Origin: Argonema galeatum A003/A1
Lineage (GTDB): Bacteria; Cyanobacteriota; Cyanobacteriia; Cyanobacteriales; Aerosakkonemataceae
DNA: 64,000 bases
Assembly (NCBI RefSeq): GCF_023333595.1
Contig: NZ_JAIQZM010000005.1
Location: forward strand, 1-64,000
Direction of reading: 5' to 3'
Of this stretch, positions 24,912 through 34,690 are shown in pieces. Numbering within the stretch: the stretch's first letter is position 1; every line of letters starts with the position of its first letter. The notes beneath the pieces are model-generated. The model saw only the letters and a list, made by a program, of their open reading frames with translations. It had not been told where the DNA came from and made no database searches. The translations under genes and the position numbers were made by a program.

Positions 24912-25724
24912 GGGTTGTCTGTCAAACCAGACTTCTCTGGGAAATGGGAATTCTGGATAACCCACACGCAAGAGGCACAACCCGTGAGCTGGTGCGGCGT
25001 ATCTTACTTCGGATCGAAGCCTGTTGACCCAGAGAGTGGTAAAGTTGTCCTGCGATCGCTCTCCTCGTCCGACCTGAACGAGCAACCCCACCACCAGCCT
25101 TACCATTCCATACAAAAACCCATTAGCCTGAATTTCGATGTGAACGAATGGTCCAGAACGATAGCATTCTGCCGCTTGCACTTCCACCCAGGAATGAGAC
25201 CGACTCGATCTGGCGCGGTGAAAGGCAGCCAAATCGTGCTTGCCAATCAGGGGGTTGAGAGTGGCTTGCATCACCGATTCATCTAGGGGCTCATAATAAT
25301 AATGCCAAGCAAAAGGCCGCACGAACAAGTTGGGTTGGCGATCGGTATAAAGCGTATAACGATAGCGCCTGTAGCTGGCTGAAAAGCGGGCGTGCCAGGG
25401 AGGACTTACCTCAGATGAAGCCAGAATCAATATATCCTTGGGCAGTCGAGCGTTGAGAACAGTCGCCCACTTTTCGGGCGGGATATAACCAGTGGCCTCA
25501 AAATGAGCCACTTGGGCGGCAGCGTGGACACCTGAATCGGTTCGGCCAGCACCATAAAGCGTTACCGATCGATTCATTATCTCTGAAAGCGCCTTTTCAA
25601 TCTCTTCCTGCACCGTCCGGTGTCGGGGCTGCCTTTGCCATCCATGAAAATGAGTGCCCAGGTATTGAATCACCAAGGCAACTCTTCTGGAGTCCAACGG
25701 AAGCCGTGCTGAGTGCTGAGTCAT
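24885..25724 (-). CDS. truA: tRNA pseudouridine(38-40) synthase TruA
   Basis: 279 aa. It makes pseudouridine in the tRNA anticodon stem. Catalytic Asp63 is in GAGRTDSGVHA; ALVIQYLGTHFHGWQRQP and FLYGMVRLVVGLLVQVGRG are family motifs. Start at the ATG at 25724. The last residues, ILDFRFEI, are encoded by the dispersed AAATCTA-type repeat, so the natural stop seems to have been replaced by repeat sequence; the enzyme core ends well before this. Located between rplQ and rplM, as in many bacteria. Confidence 0.96.
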   Translation of the reverse strand: MTQHSARLPLDSRRVALVIQYLGTHFHGWQRQPRHRTVQEEIEKALSEIMNRSVTLYGAGRTDSGVHAAAQVAHFEATGYIPPEKWATVLNARLPKDILILASSEVSPPWHARFSASYRRYRYTLYTDRQPNLFVRPFAWHYYYEPLDESVMQATLNPLIGKHDLAAFHRARSSRSHSWVEVQAAECYRSGPFVHIEIQANGFLYGMVRLVVGLLVQVGRGERSQDNFTTLWVNRLRSEVRYAAPAHGLCLLRVGYPEFPFPREVWFDRQPILDFRFEI

Positions 25725-25785
25725 AAGAGTGCCAATCTCTGAGTTTTGAGGAATGAGTTTTGAGTTAAAAGCGAATAAAGATTAG

Positions 25786-25847
25786 GGAATACTGCCTATT
25801 GCCTATTGCCTAACTCAGCACTCACCACTCAGCACTCAGCACTTTCT
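25786..25847. repeat. GCCTATT and CAGCACT heptamer arrays (truA-rplQ)
   Basis: Three copies of a GCCTATT unit followed by CAGCACTCA/CCACTCAGCACT units, ending three bases from the rplQ stop. CAGCACT is also found inverted (AGTGCTGAG) at the truA start. Confidence 0.8.
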
Positions 25848-26198
25848 TCAGACCAGCTCGATAATTGCCATTTCAGCATTATCGCCCCGACGTCGGATGG
25901 TGCGAAGGATGCGAGTATATCCGCCCTGACGATTGCCATAGCGATCGCCAACCTGCTCAAATAGCGCGTGAACCAGCTGTTTATCGTAAAGATAGCCGAT
26001 CGCTTGGCGACGAGCCGCCAAAGAACCGTCCTTCGCTAAGGTAATGATTTTGTCCGCTTCAGACCGAAGCGCTTTCGCCCTTGCTTTTGTTGTTTCGATC
26101 CGGCCATGACGCAGCAGTTGGGTTGTCAGCGCTCTTAACAGAGCCCTACGCTGGTCGGCTGGCTTACCGAGTTGATGAATACGACATCCGTGACGCAT
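25848..26198 (-). CDS. rplQ: 50S ribosomal protein L17
   Basis: 116 aa. [42 protein letters not shown] and [21 protein letters not shown] are L17 signatures. Follows rpoA by 136 bp in the conserved alpha-operon order. Confidence 0.97.
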   Translation of the reverse strand: MRHGCRIHQLGKPADQRRALLRALTTQLLRHGRIETTKARAKALRSEADKIITLAKDGSLAARRQAIGYLYDKQLVHALFEQVGDRYGNRQGGYTRILRTIRRRGDNAEMAIIELV

Positions 26199-26240
26199 AA
26201 CACTTCTGTTCTCTCTAAATTAAAAGGAACCCTTAACAAG

Positions 26241-26314
26241 GAAATTCAGATTTAAAATTTCAGATTTCAGATTTAAAAGTAAAGTTTTAAAATCTAAAAT
26301 CTAAAATCTAAAAT
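26241..26314. repeat. Spacer hairpin repeat (rplQ-rpoA)
   Basis: CAGATTT units face three AAAATCT units around a GTAAAG centre, giving a long AT-rich stem in the transcript. Confidence 0.88.
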
Positions 26315-26334
26315 CCCTCATGGAATCATCCGTT

Positions 26335-27282
26335 TTATTTGGCAGATTTTTCCAGCGGCAATGTGATTCCTAACCGTCGCTGTAGGGCTTCTATCACCTC
26401 TTCCGCAGACTTCTGACCAAAGTTTTTGATTTCCAGTAAGTCTTCTTGGGTGTAAACTAGCAAGTCTGCCACCGAGTTAATCTGAGCCCGCTTCAGACAG
26501 TTATAAGCCCGCACCGAGAGCTGCAATTCCTCGATCGGAATTTGACTGGTCGGGTCTTCATCATCCGATTTGTCTGCGTCTATCGGTTGCAGATTCATGT
26601 TTGTCAGCGGGTTGAACAGTTCCACCAGGATACCAGCTGCTTGCGAGAGAGCTTCTTGGGGTGAGATACTGCCATTAGTCCAGACTTCCATCAGCAGTCT
26701 GTCTTTTTCCGCAGAGCCATCAGCGCGAACTTCTTCAACGCTGTAGTTGACTTTGCGAACCGGCATGAAAACCGCGTCAATCTGAAGAAAGTCTAAAGCC
26801 GCTGCTTCATCATGACCCCGATCTACTGCTCGATACCCCTTCCCGGTTTCCAGGCGGAACTCCATTTCCAGTTTGGCTCCTGGTGCTAAGGTAGCCACAT
26901 ACTGGCTTGGATCGACTACTTCCATCTGAGTCTGAGAAGGCAAATCAAATTGTGACGCCGTTACTGTACCGGGTCCTGTGGCTACTAATCGGCCTATCTG
27001 CGGTTGGGAGTCATGGCTTTTGAAGACTATTTCCTTCATGTTGAGCAGGATCTCCAGCACATCCTCCCGCACTCCCGGAATGGTGGCAAATTCGTGATTG
27101 ACGCCTGCAATGCGGACTGCGGTAACGGCTGTCCCTGGCAGGTTAGACAGCAGTACCCGCCTCAAAGCGTTGCCTACTGTTGTTCCTTGACCCCGTTCTA
27201 GCGGCTCTAGGACAAATTTGCTGTATTGACCCCGATTTTTCTCAATGTTAGACTCGACACATTCAATTTGAAACTGCGCCAC
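26335..27282 (-). CDS. rpoA: RNA polymerase alpha subunit
   Basis: 315 aa. N-terminal domain: FVLEPLERGQGTTVGNALRR and LLNMKEIVFK for dimerisation and beta binding. C-terminal domain: SVRAYNCLKRAQINSVADLL and LLEIKNFGQKSAEEVIEAL, which contacts DNA and activators. The start is GTG at 27282 with GGGGGA upstream. Order rpsM-rpsK-rpoA-rplQ is the standard alpha operon. Confidence 0.98.
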   Translation of the reverse strand: MAQFQIECVESNIEKNRGQYSKFVLEPLERGQGTTVGNALRRVLLSNLPGTAVTAVRIAGVNHEFATIPGVREDVLEILLNMKEIVFKSHDSQPQIGRLVATGPGTVTASQFDLPSQTQMEVVDPSQYVATLAPGAKLEMEFRLETGKGYRAVDRGHDEAAALDFLQIDAVFMPVRKVNYSVEEVRADGSAEKDRLLMEVWTNGSISPQEALSQAAGILVELFNPLTNMNLQPIDADKSDDEDPTSQIPIEELQLSVRAYNCLKRAQINSVADLLVYTQEDLLEIKNFGQKSAEEVIEALQRRLGITLPLEKSAK

Positions 27283-27488
27283 GTAACGATCCCCCTTCTT
27301 CCTCGATCCGGTGGAAGGCTTCTGTTGCAGCCTCCCAATTTTATTTCACAAGCTGTATGTCCAGATGACTATTTCCATCGCCACTGCAAGATCGGGATGG
27401 CGACGCCGACACCCGAAGGACAGCGGATTGACCGCATCCACCAGCCTGACCTTTTTGATTAAAGACGCAACAAAAACTTTTGTTGTGT

Positions 27489-27884
27489 CTAGACGCGGCG
27501 ACGTTTTGGTGGGCGGCAGCCATTATGGGGAATCGGAGTAATATCCCGAATCAACGTAATTTCTAACCCTGAACCCTGAAGCGCTCGGATGGCTGTTTCG
27601 CGGCCTGCTCCAGGACCGCTAACCATCACTTCGATCTGCCGCATTCCCTGATCGGTCGCTCGGCGAGCTGCTGCTTCAGCTGCTGTCTGCGCTGCAAAGG
27701 GTGTTCCTTTTTTTGCACCTTTAAAGCCACTGGAACCCGCTGATGCCCACGAGATTACATCTCCATTTTGATCGCCAATGGTAACAATAGTGTTGTTGAA
27801 TGTTGACTGAATGAAAGCTACCCCATTGGGTACGTTTCGCTTTTGCTTTTTCGCACCGGGTTTTCTGGTTGTTTGTCGCGCCAT
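27489..27884 (-). CDS. rpsK: 30S ribosomal protein S11
   Basis: 131 aa. [42 protein letters not shown] and the C-terminal [17 protein letters not shown] identify S11, which helps form the mRNA exit channel. ATG at 27884. 83 bp after rpsM and 206 bp before rpoA. Confidence 0.98.
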   Translation of the reverse strand: MARQTTRKPGAKKQKRNVPNGVAFIQSTFNNTIVTIGDQNGDVISWASAGSSGFKGAKKGTPFAAQTAAEAAARRATDQGMRQIEVMVSGPGAGRETAIRALQGSGLEITLIRDITPIPHNGCRPPKRRRV

Positions 27885-27967
27885 ATCGGTCTATAAAGCT
27901 TGGGTTTCTACTTGCTTGCTGGTTGTATTTTGGGCCTAGTAAGTTTACTTGTGGCTCAATCGAATGC

Positions 27968-28351
27968 TTACTTCTTAGCGGGTGCCTTTTTCTTACCTGC
28001 CACGGTTTGACGTCTACCGCGACGGGTTCGAGCATTGGTGCGCGTTCTCTGACCGCGCACTGGAAGTCCCATGCGATGACGCCGACCTCGGTAGCTACCG
28101 ATGTCAATCAGGCGCTTGATGCTCATCGCTTCTAAGCGTCTGAGATCGCCCTCTACTTGATAGTCGCTTTCGACTGCCGCTCGCAGGGCTGCTACTTGTG
28201 CATCGCTGAGATCTCTGACACGAATGTCTGGATTAATCTCGGTCGAGGCTAAAATTTCCTTAGACCGCGATAACCCGATTCCGTAAATGTAAGTCAGACC
28301 GATTTCGACGCGCTTATCGCGCGGAAGGTCTACCCCGGCAATCCTTGCCAC
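27968..28351 (-). CDS. rpsM: 30S ribosomal protein S13
   Basis: 127 aa. [34 protein letters not shown] and [20 protein letters not shown] identify S13, which bridges to the large subunit. GTG start at 28351. The C-terminal tail is lysine/alanine-rich (KKKAPAKK). Confidence 0.98.
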   Translation of the reverse strand: MARIAGVDLPRDKRVEIGLTYIYGIGLSRSKEILASTEINPDIRVRDLSDAQVAALRAAVESDYQVEGDLRRLEAMSIKRLIDIGSYRGRRHRMGLPVRGQRTRTNARTRRGRRQTVAGKKKAPAKK

Positions 28352-28436
28352 GCTTTATCTCTCCCTAATTCTTTACTTGGTGCTAAAAATTGCAATTGTG
28401 TAAATATTTGAGGAACACTGGATGCTGCCGATTAAG

Positions 28437-28550
28437 CTAACCCTGACGTTGTTTGTGCTTGGGGTTAGAGCAGATCACCATAACTCTGCCTCGTCTACGG
28501 ATGACGCGACATTTTTCGCAAATTTTGCGAACTGATGCTCGAACTTTCAT
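28437..28550 (-). CDS. rpmJ: 50S ribosomal protein L36
   Basis: 37 aa, read directly from the sequence. It starts [20 protein letters not shown] and ends NPKHKQRQG. The four zinc ligands are Cys11, Cys14, Cys27 and His32, so this is the zinc-binding form. ATG at 28550, TAG at 28437-28439. It lies between the decayed infA copy and rpsM, the normal infA-rpmJ-rpsM order. Confidence 0.97.
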   Translation of the reverse strand: MKVRASVRKICEKCRVIRRRGRVMVICSNPKHKQRQG

Positions 28551-28674
28551 GCCTTTTTCGGCTCGACTACAAACTATATATTATATCATTTCTAATTTTA
28601 TTTGTCAGTTAATTATGCTGCTCTAACGAAAGATGGATTTTTATGGCCTAAATCTCGTCGAGCTTACCTACTTT

Positions 28675-28890
28675 TTACCCCGACGAGCGGTAATTTTGCC
28701 TTTTGTTAAGGTCGTCAAAAGTAAGCTTCACTTTGACGCAGATGTCTGGCCAGATTTTGAGCTAATTTCGTCGAATCTTGCCAGACATCTGCGCCAAAAA
28801 CTCGACCCCGTTATCCAGGTCAACTAGGAACACGGCTGTGGGCAGGGCCTCTGTCACCGGGCCCTCCATCTCAATTAGATCCTGTGACAA
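28675..28890 (-). pseudogene. Second, decayed copy of infA (IF-1) with internal amber codon
   Basis: Reading from TTG at 28890 gives [17 protein letters not shown], then [19 protein letters not shown], then IRRN and TAG, which aligns residue for residue with intact infA up to the position usually occupied by Tyr after KIRRN. After the amber the frame continues as LKIWPDICVKVKLTFDDLNK and ends at TAA, still recognisably IF-1. AAGGA lies nine bases before the TTG. The start overlaps the last 20 bp of intact infA in another frame. A 14-bp perfect inverted repeat (28737-28750 with 28780-28793) flanks the amber. It could encode a 42-residue truncated product, but decay is the simpler reading. Confidence 0.85.
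28737..28793 (-). promoter_or_regulatory. Perfect 14-bp-stem hairpin inside the decayed infA
   Basis: CGCAGATGTCTGGC at 28737-28750 is the exact reverse complement of 28780-28793; the 29-nt loop can extend pairing through AGATT/AATCT. In intact infA the second arm sequence is absent, so this structure arose in the copy. It lies in the transcript between infA and rpmJ and may pause or process it; no T run follows. Confidence 0.6.
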
Positions 28891-29164
28891 TTTGCTTTTT
28901 CCTTGGTGGCGAACTTCTTGATTTTGGGGAATAAGTGCCACGGTAAGTAATGCGGCCTTTGGTCAAATCGTAGGGGGTCAGTTCTACTTTGACGCGATCG
29001 CCCGGTAATATCTTGATGTTATTACGGCGAATTTTGCCGGAAATGTGGGCTAATACATTAAATCCGTTATCCAGATCGACGCGGAACATAGCATTAGGAA
29101 GGGACTCGGTTACCGTGCCTTCCATTTCGATTAAATCTTGCTTAGACAGTTGATTTTTCCTCAA
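28871..29164 (-). CDS. infA: Translation initiation factor IF-1, with altered C-terminus
   Basis: 97 aa if started at TTG (29164); IF-1 is normally about 72-74 aa. The OB-fold is intact: [60 protein letters not shown]. There is no ATG where the family starts; that position is CTG (29149), which has GAGG nine bases upstream, while the TTG has only a weak site. After ITYR (residue 75) the usual LR(N)KK end is replaced by 22 residues ([16 protein letters not shown] and IVTGSN) that run into the second, decayed infA copy. Binding to the 30S A site should be retained. Confidence 0.95.
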   Translation of the reverse strand: MRKNQLSKQDLIEMEGTVTESLPNAMFRVDLDNGFNVLAHISGKIRRNNIKILPGDRVKVELTPYDLTKGRITYRGTYSPKSRSSPPRKKQIVTGSN

Positions 29165-29379
29165 CGCTTCTATTTACTGAACAGGGCAGATCGAATCAAT
29201 CTGCCGCAGACTATTTTAGGCATCTGAGCCAAACTTCAGCCACCTTTTAACATATCTTATCAAATAATTGCCAGATATGTGGCTGTAAAATCCGATCGTG
29301 TTTATCAAATTTTTCGATCCAGAGGGTTGGCTGAATGGGTGCAGTTGCTGACCCACTCAACGCCCAGGCGTTGCAGCAG

Positions 29380-29934
29380 TTATAGATCGATCGCTTTTTG
29401 GATCGCTGCTGTAACTTCTCCCATTGAGCTAGAGCCCGCAATAGACACGAGTTGGTGGCGATCGCGATAATAATCAATCAAAGGAGCCGTTTGTTCGCGA
29501 TAAACTTCTAGACGGCGGCGAATCACCTCTTCTGTATCATCCGGTCGGCCTCGTGCGAGCAGACGGCTCACCAATTCCTCATCCGGCACATCCAGGTTAA
29601 CCACGCGATCGCACTTTTGATCGACTTCCTTGAGCAGATCGTCCAAGAAACCCGCTTGGGTGACATTACGCGGAAAGCCATCTAGAATCCAACCATCCTT
29701 AGTATCCGGTTGACTCAACCGCTCCCGCATCATGTCCAGAATCAAGTGATCTGGAACTAACTCACCCCCCTCTTGGTAAGACTTAGCTTTAACCCCCAGG
29801 GGCGTGCCTTGCGTTACCTCATTTCTTAAAATCTCACCCGTAGAAATATGGGGAATTTCACATAAATCGGCCAGTGTCTTGGCTTGAGTCCCCTTCCCTG
29901 CACCGGGGGCACCCAGAAAAATCAATCGCGTCAC
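29380..29934 (-). CDS. adk: Adenylate kinase
   Basis: 184 aa, the short form without a LID zinc domain, as in cyanobacteria. [15 protein letters not shown] is the P-loop; [20 protein letters not shown] and [14 protein letters not shown] are AMP-site and lid motifs. It balances AMP, ADP and ATP. GTG start at 29934 shares one base with the secY stop. The secY-adk-infA order is typical. Confidence 0.97.
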   Translation of the reverse strand: MTRLIFLGAPGAGKGTQAKTLADLCEIPHISTGEILRNEVTQGTPLGVKAKSYQEGGELVPDHLILDMMRERLSQPDTKDGWILDGFPRNVTQAGFLDDLLKEVDQKCDRVVNLDVPDEELVSRLLARGRPDDTEEVIRRRLEVYREQTAPLIDYYRDRHQLVSIAGSSSMGEVTAAIQKAIDL

Positions 29935-31238
29935 TACTGTTTCACCATTCCTTCGTATCGCTGGGAGATAACGTAAGTTTGAATTTGTTTGGATGTATCG
30001 ATCGCCACACCCACTAGAATCAAAAGAGAAGTTGCTCCCAGTCCCCTAAAGGTTCCGACAGTAGCACTTTCGACTGCTGTTGGTACAATTGCCACCAAGC
30101 CAAGAAAGACTGCTCCCAAGAAAGTCAGTCTGTTTAACACCCGTTCCACGTACTCGCTGGTGGTGCGACCGGGGCGAATGCCCGGAATACTAGATCCCAT
30201 TTTCTTCAAATTCTGCGCTAAATCTACGGGATTCACGATCAGCGAAGCATAGAAATAGCTAAAAAAGAGAATTAAAACCAGGTAAACAACCACATAAACA
30301 GGGTGACCGGGATTGAGATAAGTACCGGCTATTTTATTCAAAGTCTCATTTTGGATCGCACTACCCAGGGAAGCTGGTAGAAACAGGACAGCAGAAGCAA
30401 AAATAATCGGCATCACGCCGCCCTGATTTAACCGCAAAGGTAAGTAGCTGCTTTTTTCCAGATAGAGCTTTCGTCCCACTTGGCGACGCGCTGAAATAAT
30501 CGGTATTTTGCGAGTTCCTTCCTGAACAAAAACAATACCGACAATCATGACCAGGAAAACAACTAGCAGAATAATCACCTTACCCACAATTTCCCGGCCT
30601 CCAGTTTGAGCCAGCGCGATCGTAGCCCCGAAAGATTTGGGTACAACTGCAACGATATTGAGGAAAATCAAAAGGGAAGCACCATTGCCAACGCCGCGCT
30701 CAGTGATCAGCTCCGACACCCACATCACAAACATGGAACCCGCCGTCAGAGCTATCACCGTGTTGGCGTAGAAGAAAAAATCCGGATTGGCAACAGCTCC
30801 TGGAACAGAAGCGACCCAAATAGAAATGCCGATACTTTGAATTACCGCCCATCCCAAAGCCACGTAGCGGGTAATCTGAGAAATCTTGCGTCGGCCAGCT
30901 TCGCCCTCATTCTTCTGCAAATTTTCCAAGCTGGGAAGGGCTGATGTCAGCAGTTGCAGAATAATGGAGGCATTGATGTAGGGCAATATTCCCAGCGCAA
31001 AAATCCCTAAAGCTACTATACCGCCGCCAGAGAAAAGATCTAACAAGCCAATTAAGGGACTGTTTTGAACTTGCGCTTTAAACGCCTGCACGTTGATTCC
31101 CGGTATTGGCAAGAAAACGCCCAGGCGTACCAAAATAAGCAAACCAATGGTAACAAGCAGCCGACCTCGGAGTCCTGCTGCTTGTGCCATTTGGGCAAAA
31201 GTTTCTTGAGCCGTTGGGGCTTTGTCTCGACTAATCAT
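29934..31238 (-). CDS. secY: Protein translocase subunit SecY
   Basis: 434 aa with ten membrane helices. Characteristic: [36 protein letters not shown] (plug and TM2 region), [13 protein letters not shown], and [20 protein letters not shown] near the ribosome-binding loops. It forms the Sec channel in plasma and thylakoid membranes. ATG at 31238; 12 bp after rplO. Confidence 0.98.
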   Translation of the reverse strand: MISRDKAPTAQETFAQMAQAAGLRGRLLVTIGLLILVRLGVFLPIPGINVQAFKAQVQNSPLIGLLDLFSGGGIVALGIFALGILPYINASIILQLLTSALPSLENLQKNEGEAGRRKISQITRYVALGWAVIQSIGISIWVASVPGAVANPDFFFYANTVIALTAGSMFVMWVSELITERGVGNGASLLIFLNIVAVVPKSFGATIALAQTGGREIVGKVIILLVVFLVMIVGIVFVQEGTRKIPIISARRQVGRKLYLEKSSYLPLRLNQGGVMPIIFASAVLFLPASLGSAIQNETLNKIAGTYLNPGHPVYVVVYLVLILFFSYFYASLIVNPVDLAQNLKKMGSSIPGIRPGRTTSEYVERVLNRLTFLGAVFLGLVAIVPTAVESATVGTFRGLGATSLLILVGVAIDTSKQIQTYVISQRYEGMVKQ

Positions 31239-31250
31239 GAAGGGTTACCT

Positions 31251-31742
31251 CTACGCTTTAGTGGCATTGGCTGCACGCTTACTAACCCCCCTGGCGGCTT
31301 CTATGACTTCACAACTACCACCCGCCGCTTCTATTTTGCTGCGGGCTCCTGCTGTAAATGCTGCTGCTTTTACTTGCAGCGCCACGTTCAGTTCTCCATC
31401 TCCCAAAATTTTCAGCGGCCCATTGTTACTTGTGACAATGCCAGCTGCGATTAGCGAGGCCAGGGTTACCTCAGTATTTGTAGGCAGCGATGTCAGCTTA
31501 CTGACATTGATCGTAGTGTATTCGCGACGATTGATGACAGTGAAGTGCTTTAACTTGGGGAGGCGTCTGTAGAGTGGTTGTTGTCCTCCCTCAAAACCCG
31601 GTCTGGTGCCACTACCGGAACGGGATTTTTGACCGCGCATTCCCAAGCCTGCACTAGCCCCCTGTCCTGCGGAAATACCGCGTCCTACGCGGCGGCGGCG
31701 ATGTTTAGAGCCTTTTTTAGGTGCAGCATCATTTAATCTCAT
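31251..31742 (-). CDS. rplO: 50S ribosomal protein L15
   Basis: 163 aa. [48 protein letters not shown] and [13 protein letters not shown] are L15 motifs. ATG at 31742. Separated from rpsE by 154 bp of repeats; the usual rpmD (L30) between them is absent, as expected in cyanobacteria. Confidence 0.97.
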   Translation of the reverse strand: MRLNDAAPKKGSKHRRRRVGRGISAGQGASAGLGMRGQKSRSGSGTRPGFEGGQQPLYRRLPKLKHFTVINRREYTTINVSKLTSLPTNTEVTLASLIAAGIVTSNNGPLKILGDGELNVALQVKAAAFTAGARSKIEAAGGSCEVIEAARGVSKRAANATKA

Positions 31743-31752
31743 GTCTTTTGTC

Positions 31753-31897
31753 CTTAGTCATTAGTCATTGGGAAATTTTAAATTGAAGAATTGCAGATTT
31801 CAAATTTATTTTGAATTGATTCCGAGAATTAGAAATCTGAAATCTGAAATCTGAAATTAGTCATTTAGTCACTTGTTCCTTGTTAATGACTAATGAC
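31753..31897. repeat. Spacer repeats (rplO-rpsE): hairpin family plus TAGTCAT heptamers
   Basis: TTAGTCATTAGTCATT near rplO and TTAATGACTAATGAC near rpsE are inverted heptamer arrays; between them CAGATTTCAAATTT and three AAATCTG units form the common spacer hairpin. Confidence 0.85.
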
Positions 31898-32433
31898 TAT
31901 GCGAAGAGATTTTCGAGCGGAATACCGCGATCGCGTGCAACCTCCGTGAATGTCCGCAGAGTTTCCAAGGCGTTGATGGTTGCTCTAGCGTTGTTGAGCG
32001 GGTTGTTGGAACCGAGCTGTTTGGCTAAGACATTACGGACACCCGCTAATTCCAATACAGTGCGTACAGCACCACCAGCAATTACTCCGGTTCCGGGCGC
32101 TGCAGGTCGCATCATGATCTTTGCGCCACCACCGTCGCCTTTAGCTGGGTGGGGAATGGAGTTTGACTTGGTGAGGGGAATTTCGACTAGGTGTTTTTTA
32201 CCGTCAGCTACTCCCTTTTTGACTGCACCAATTACATCGCTGGCTTTGCCAACTCCGACGCCTACAGATCCGCGTTCGTTACCGACGACGACGATCGCAC
32301 GGAAGCTAAGCTTTTTACCACCTTTAACTACTTTGCTAACGCGGCGGATTTGAATTACTCGTTCTTGCCAGGTGGTTTCTTTTTCTTTAGTGCGGCTGCT
32401 TTTTTTACGACGTTGCTGTTGTTGTTCCGCCAT
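31897..32433 (-). CDS. rpsE: 30S ribosomal protein S5
   Basis: 178 aa from the ATG at 32433 (AAGGAC upstream). An N-terminal Gln/Lys/Arg-rich segment ([18 protein letters not shown]) precedes [20 protein letters not shown] and [28 protein letters not shown] and the [14 protein letters not shown] segment are the S5 C-terminal lobe. It contributes to decoding accuracy and mRNA unwinding. Confidence 0.97.
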   Translation of the reverse strand: MAEQQQQRRKKSSRTKEKETTWQERVIQIRRVSKVVKGGKKLSFRAIVVVGNERGSVGVGVGKASDVIGAVKKGVADGKKHLVEIPLTKSNSIPHPAKGDGGGAKIMMRPAAPGTGVIAGGAVRTVLELAGVRNVLAKQLGSNNPLNNARATINALETLRTFTEVARDRGIPLENLFA

Positions 32434-32482
32434 ATTTTTGTCCTTTGTCTTTTGTTCTTGGTCTTCTGTCATCAGTCAGGTG

Positions 32483-32570
32483 GAATTTCAGATTTCAGAT
32501 TTTCAATCTGAAATTTATTGATTTCAGATTGAGAATTTAAAACAAATTTGAAATCTAAAATCTAAAATCT
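32483..32570. repeat. Spacer hairpin repeat (rpsE-rplR)
   Basis: Two alternating blocks: TTTCAGATTTCAGATTT then AATCTGAAATTT, then again TTTCAGATT and AAATCTAAAATCTAAAATCT. Confidence 0.88.
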
Positions 32571-32588
32571 TCCCTTCTCTAATGACAA

Positions 32589-32951
32589 TTAGAAGTCTAA
32601 ACCGGCTTCGCGTGCTGCTTCGGCGAGGGCTTTGATCCGACCGTGGTAAAGATTGCCACCTCGGTCAAAGACGACTTTTTGAATGCCAGATTCGATCGCA
32701 CGCTGGGCAATCAATTTACCTACCTGCGTTGAAGCATCGCAAGTGCAGCCTGATTTTAAATCTACTTTCACGGTTGGTTCGAGGGTCGAGGCAGCCACAA
32801 GGGTATGGTGCTTGGTGTCATCAATCACTTGGGCATAAATATGCTCGTGCGATCGAAACACAGCCAACCGAGGACGTTCTGATGTACCAAAAACTGCGCG
32901 ACGGATGCGTTGATGCCGACGCTGCTTCGATTCTGCGCGACTCAGCTTCAT
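32589..32951 (-). CDS. rplR: 50S ribosomal protein L18
   Basis: 120 aa. [35 protein letters not shown] and [20 protein letters not shown] identify L18, a 5S rRNA binder. Its ATG overlaps the rplF stop (ATGA), so translation is coupled. Confidence 0.97.
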   Translation of the reverse strand: MKLSRAESKQRRHQRIRRAVFGTSERPRLAVFRSHEHIYAQVIDDTKHHTLVAASTLEPTVKVDLKSGCTCDASTQVGKLIAQRAIESGIQKVVFDRGGNLYHGRIKALAEAAREAGLDF

Positions 32952-33487
32952 TTCTTCCCTGCCTTACCAGCTTTACGTCTGACTACTTCACCGGCATAAC
33001 GAATGCCTTTACCCTTATAAACTTCTGGTGGACGGACAGCGCGAATTTTAGCCGCTGTGTTCCCCACAACTTCTTTATCAATGCCACTCACCGTGACATT
33101 GACGTTGCCCTCAACAGCCATCTGAATGCCTGGTGGCGGCTCAATTTTGACTTCATGGCTGTAACCCACGATCAAAATTAGATTGCGACCGTCCATTTTT
33201 GCCCTGTAACCAACACCTTGAATTTCCAATCGTTTCTGAAAACCTTGAGAAACTCCGTCAACCATGTTGGCTACTAGGGTTCGAGATAAACCGTGAAGTT
33301 GGCGGATAGTGCGGGATTCATCCCGCCGCAAAACCTTCAAGATTTCGCCTGACTGTTCTACGATTATCCCGTCTGGGAGAACTCTAGAAAGTTCTCCTTT
33401 AGGCCCTTTAACGGCGACAGCCCGATTGTCAATTGTCACCGATACTTTATTAGGAATGCTAATCGGGCGCTTACCGATGCGAGACAT
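32948..33487 (-). CDS. rplF: 50S ribosomal protein L6
   Basis: 179 aa. [49 protein letters not shown] and [20 protein letters not shown] are L6 signatures. ATG at 33487. Separated from rpsH by 124 bp of repeat spacer. Confidence 0.98.
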   Translation of the reverse strand: MSRIGKRPISIPNKVSVTIDNRAVAVKGPKGELSRVLPDGIIVEQSGEILKVLRRDESRTIRQLHGLSRTLVANMVDGVSQGFQKRLEIQGVGYRAKMDGRNLILIVGYSHEVKIEPPPGIQMAVEGNVNVTVSGIDKEVVGNTAAKIRAVRPPEVYKGKGIRYAGEVVRRKAGKAGKK

Positions 33488-33499
33488 AACTCTCCTTTA

Positions 33500-33602
33500 T
33501 TTCAGATTTGAAATTTCAGATTAAAGAATTGAAAATTTCAGATTTCAAGTTGTCAATTCAAAAGTCAAGTTTTGAAATCTAAAATCTAAAACCTGAAATT
33601 TC
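33500..33602. repeat. Spacer hairpin repeat (rplF-rpsH)
   Basis: TTTCAGATTTGAAATTTCAG units, an AAAGTCAAG centre, then AAATCTAAAATCTAAAACCTG. Confidence 0.85.
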
Positions 33603-33611
33603 CCGTGCCAA

Positions 33612-34013
33612 CTACCAAACGTAGCAAAGTACTTCCCCACCCAGTCCTTGGCGTCGCGCTTCCCGGTCGGTCATAATGCCGCTGGAAGTCGAAATTATGG
33701 CGATGCCAATACCGCCGAGAACTCGCGGTAATTCTTTGCGATTCGAGTAAACGCGCAATCCCGGCTTGCTTACTCGTTTCAACGCAGTGATGATGGGCTG
33801 GCGATTTTTTCCTTTGTATTTCAAGGAAACCATCAGTTTTCTCTCGATCCCTTCTCCATCTTCTTCAAACTCACCGATAAAGCCTTCTTCGTTGAGGACT
33901 TTTGCAATGCTGCGAGTCATTCTTGTGGATGGAATTGCTGTTTTTTGATGCCGCGCTAAATTTGCATTGCGGATGCGCGTCAACATATCTGAAATTGTGT
34001 CGTTCGACGCCAT
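33612..34013 (-). CDS. rpsH: 30S ribosomal protein S8
   Basis: 133 aa from the ATG at 34013, which has AAGGAGG five bases upstream; the longer frame is not supported. [40 protein letters not shown] and [18 protein letters not shown] identify S8, a 16S rRNA assembly protein. Ten bp after rplE; rpsN is missing from its usual place before rpsH, as in other cyanobacteria. Confidence 0.97.
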   Translation of the reverse strand: MASNDTISDMLTRIRNANLARHQKTAIPSTRMTRSIAKVLNEEGFIGEFEEDGEGIERKLMVSLKYKGKNRQPIITALKRVSKPGLRVYSNRKELPRVLGGIGIAIISTSSGIMTDREARRQGLGGEVLCYVW

Positions 34014-34023
34014 CGTTTCCTCC

Positions 34024-34569
34024 TTATTGATCGCGGAAAGGCATCCCAAAAGCTTTGAGTAAGGCGCGGCCTTCTTCATCTGTGTTAGCAGTCGTGATGA
34101 TGGAAATGTCCATACCACGAATTTGATCGATTCTGTCGTATTCGATCTCTGGAAAAATCAGCTGCTCTCTTACACCCAGACTGTAATTACCGCGACCGTC
34201 AAAGCTTTTAGGACTAATACCCCGAAAGTCCCGAATGCGGGGCAGTGCTAGGTTGACAAATCTGTCTAGAAAGGCGTACATCCGGTCTCCCCGCAGGGTA
34301 ACCATCATGCCGACGGGCATACCTTGGCGAATTTTGAAACTGGCGATCGCTTTTTTAGCTCTGGTAACCACGGGTTTTTGACCCGCGATCGTGCCAATCT
34401 CATTCAAGGAAGATTCCAGCGCTTTAGCGTTTGAAGCTGCATCGCCTAAGCCCCGGTTGAGGGTAATTTTCACCAGTTTCGGCACCTGATGGATATTTTC
34501 GTAATTGAACTGTTCCTTTAGTTTAGGAACAATGCTTTCTTGATACTGGGTTTTCAGTCGTTGTGCCAT
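34024..34569 (-). CDS. rplE: 50S ribosomal protein L5
   Basis: 181 aa. [60 protein letters not shown] and [20 protein letters not shown] are L5 hallmarks. It binds 5S rRNA. ATG at 34569. Confidence 0.98.
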   Translation of the reverse strand: MAQRLKTQYQESIVPKLKEQFNYENIHQVPKLVKITLNRGLGDAASNAKALESSLNEIGTIAGQKPVVTRAKKAIASFKIRQGMPVGMMVTLRGDRMYAFLDRFVNLALPRIRDFRGISPKSFDGRGNYSLGVREQLIFPEIEYDRIDQIRGMDISIITTANTDEEGRALLKAFGMPFRDQ

Positions 34570-34612
34570 TGGTTTTCCTTTTACTTTCCCTGGTCTTGGT
34601 CAGGGAACCAAT

Positions 34613-34689
34613 TGATTGCAGATTGAAGAATTGAACAATTGCAGATTTAATTGCAATGCAAATTTCAAATCTCAAATCTGAAATATGAA
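34613..34689. repeat. Spacer hairpin repeat (rplE-rplX)
   Basis: GCAGATTGAAGAATTG and GCAGATTTAATTG face AAATTTCAAATCTCAAATCTG. Confidence 0.8.
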
Positions 34690-34690
34690 A

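Noticed and set aside
28633-28827. 64-codon plus-strand frame between rpmJ and infA
   Set aside because: The minus strand here is a clearly recognisable decayed IF-1 gene, and the plus-strand frame has no Shine-Dalgarno sequence or family.
31251-32433. Missing rpmD (L30) and, at 34013, missing rpsN (S14) as possible deletions
   Set aside because: Both are normally absent from this position in cyanobacteria, so there is no sign of loss specific to this genome.
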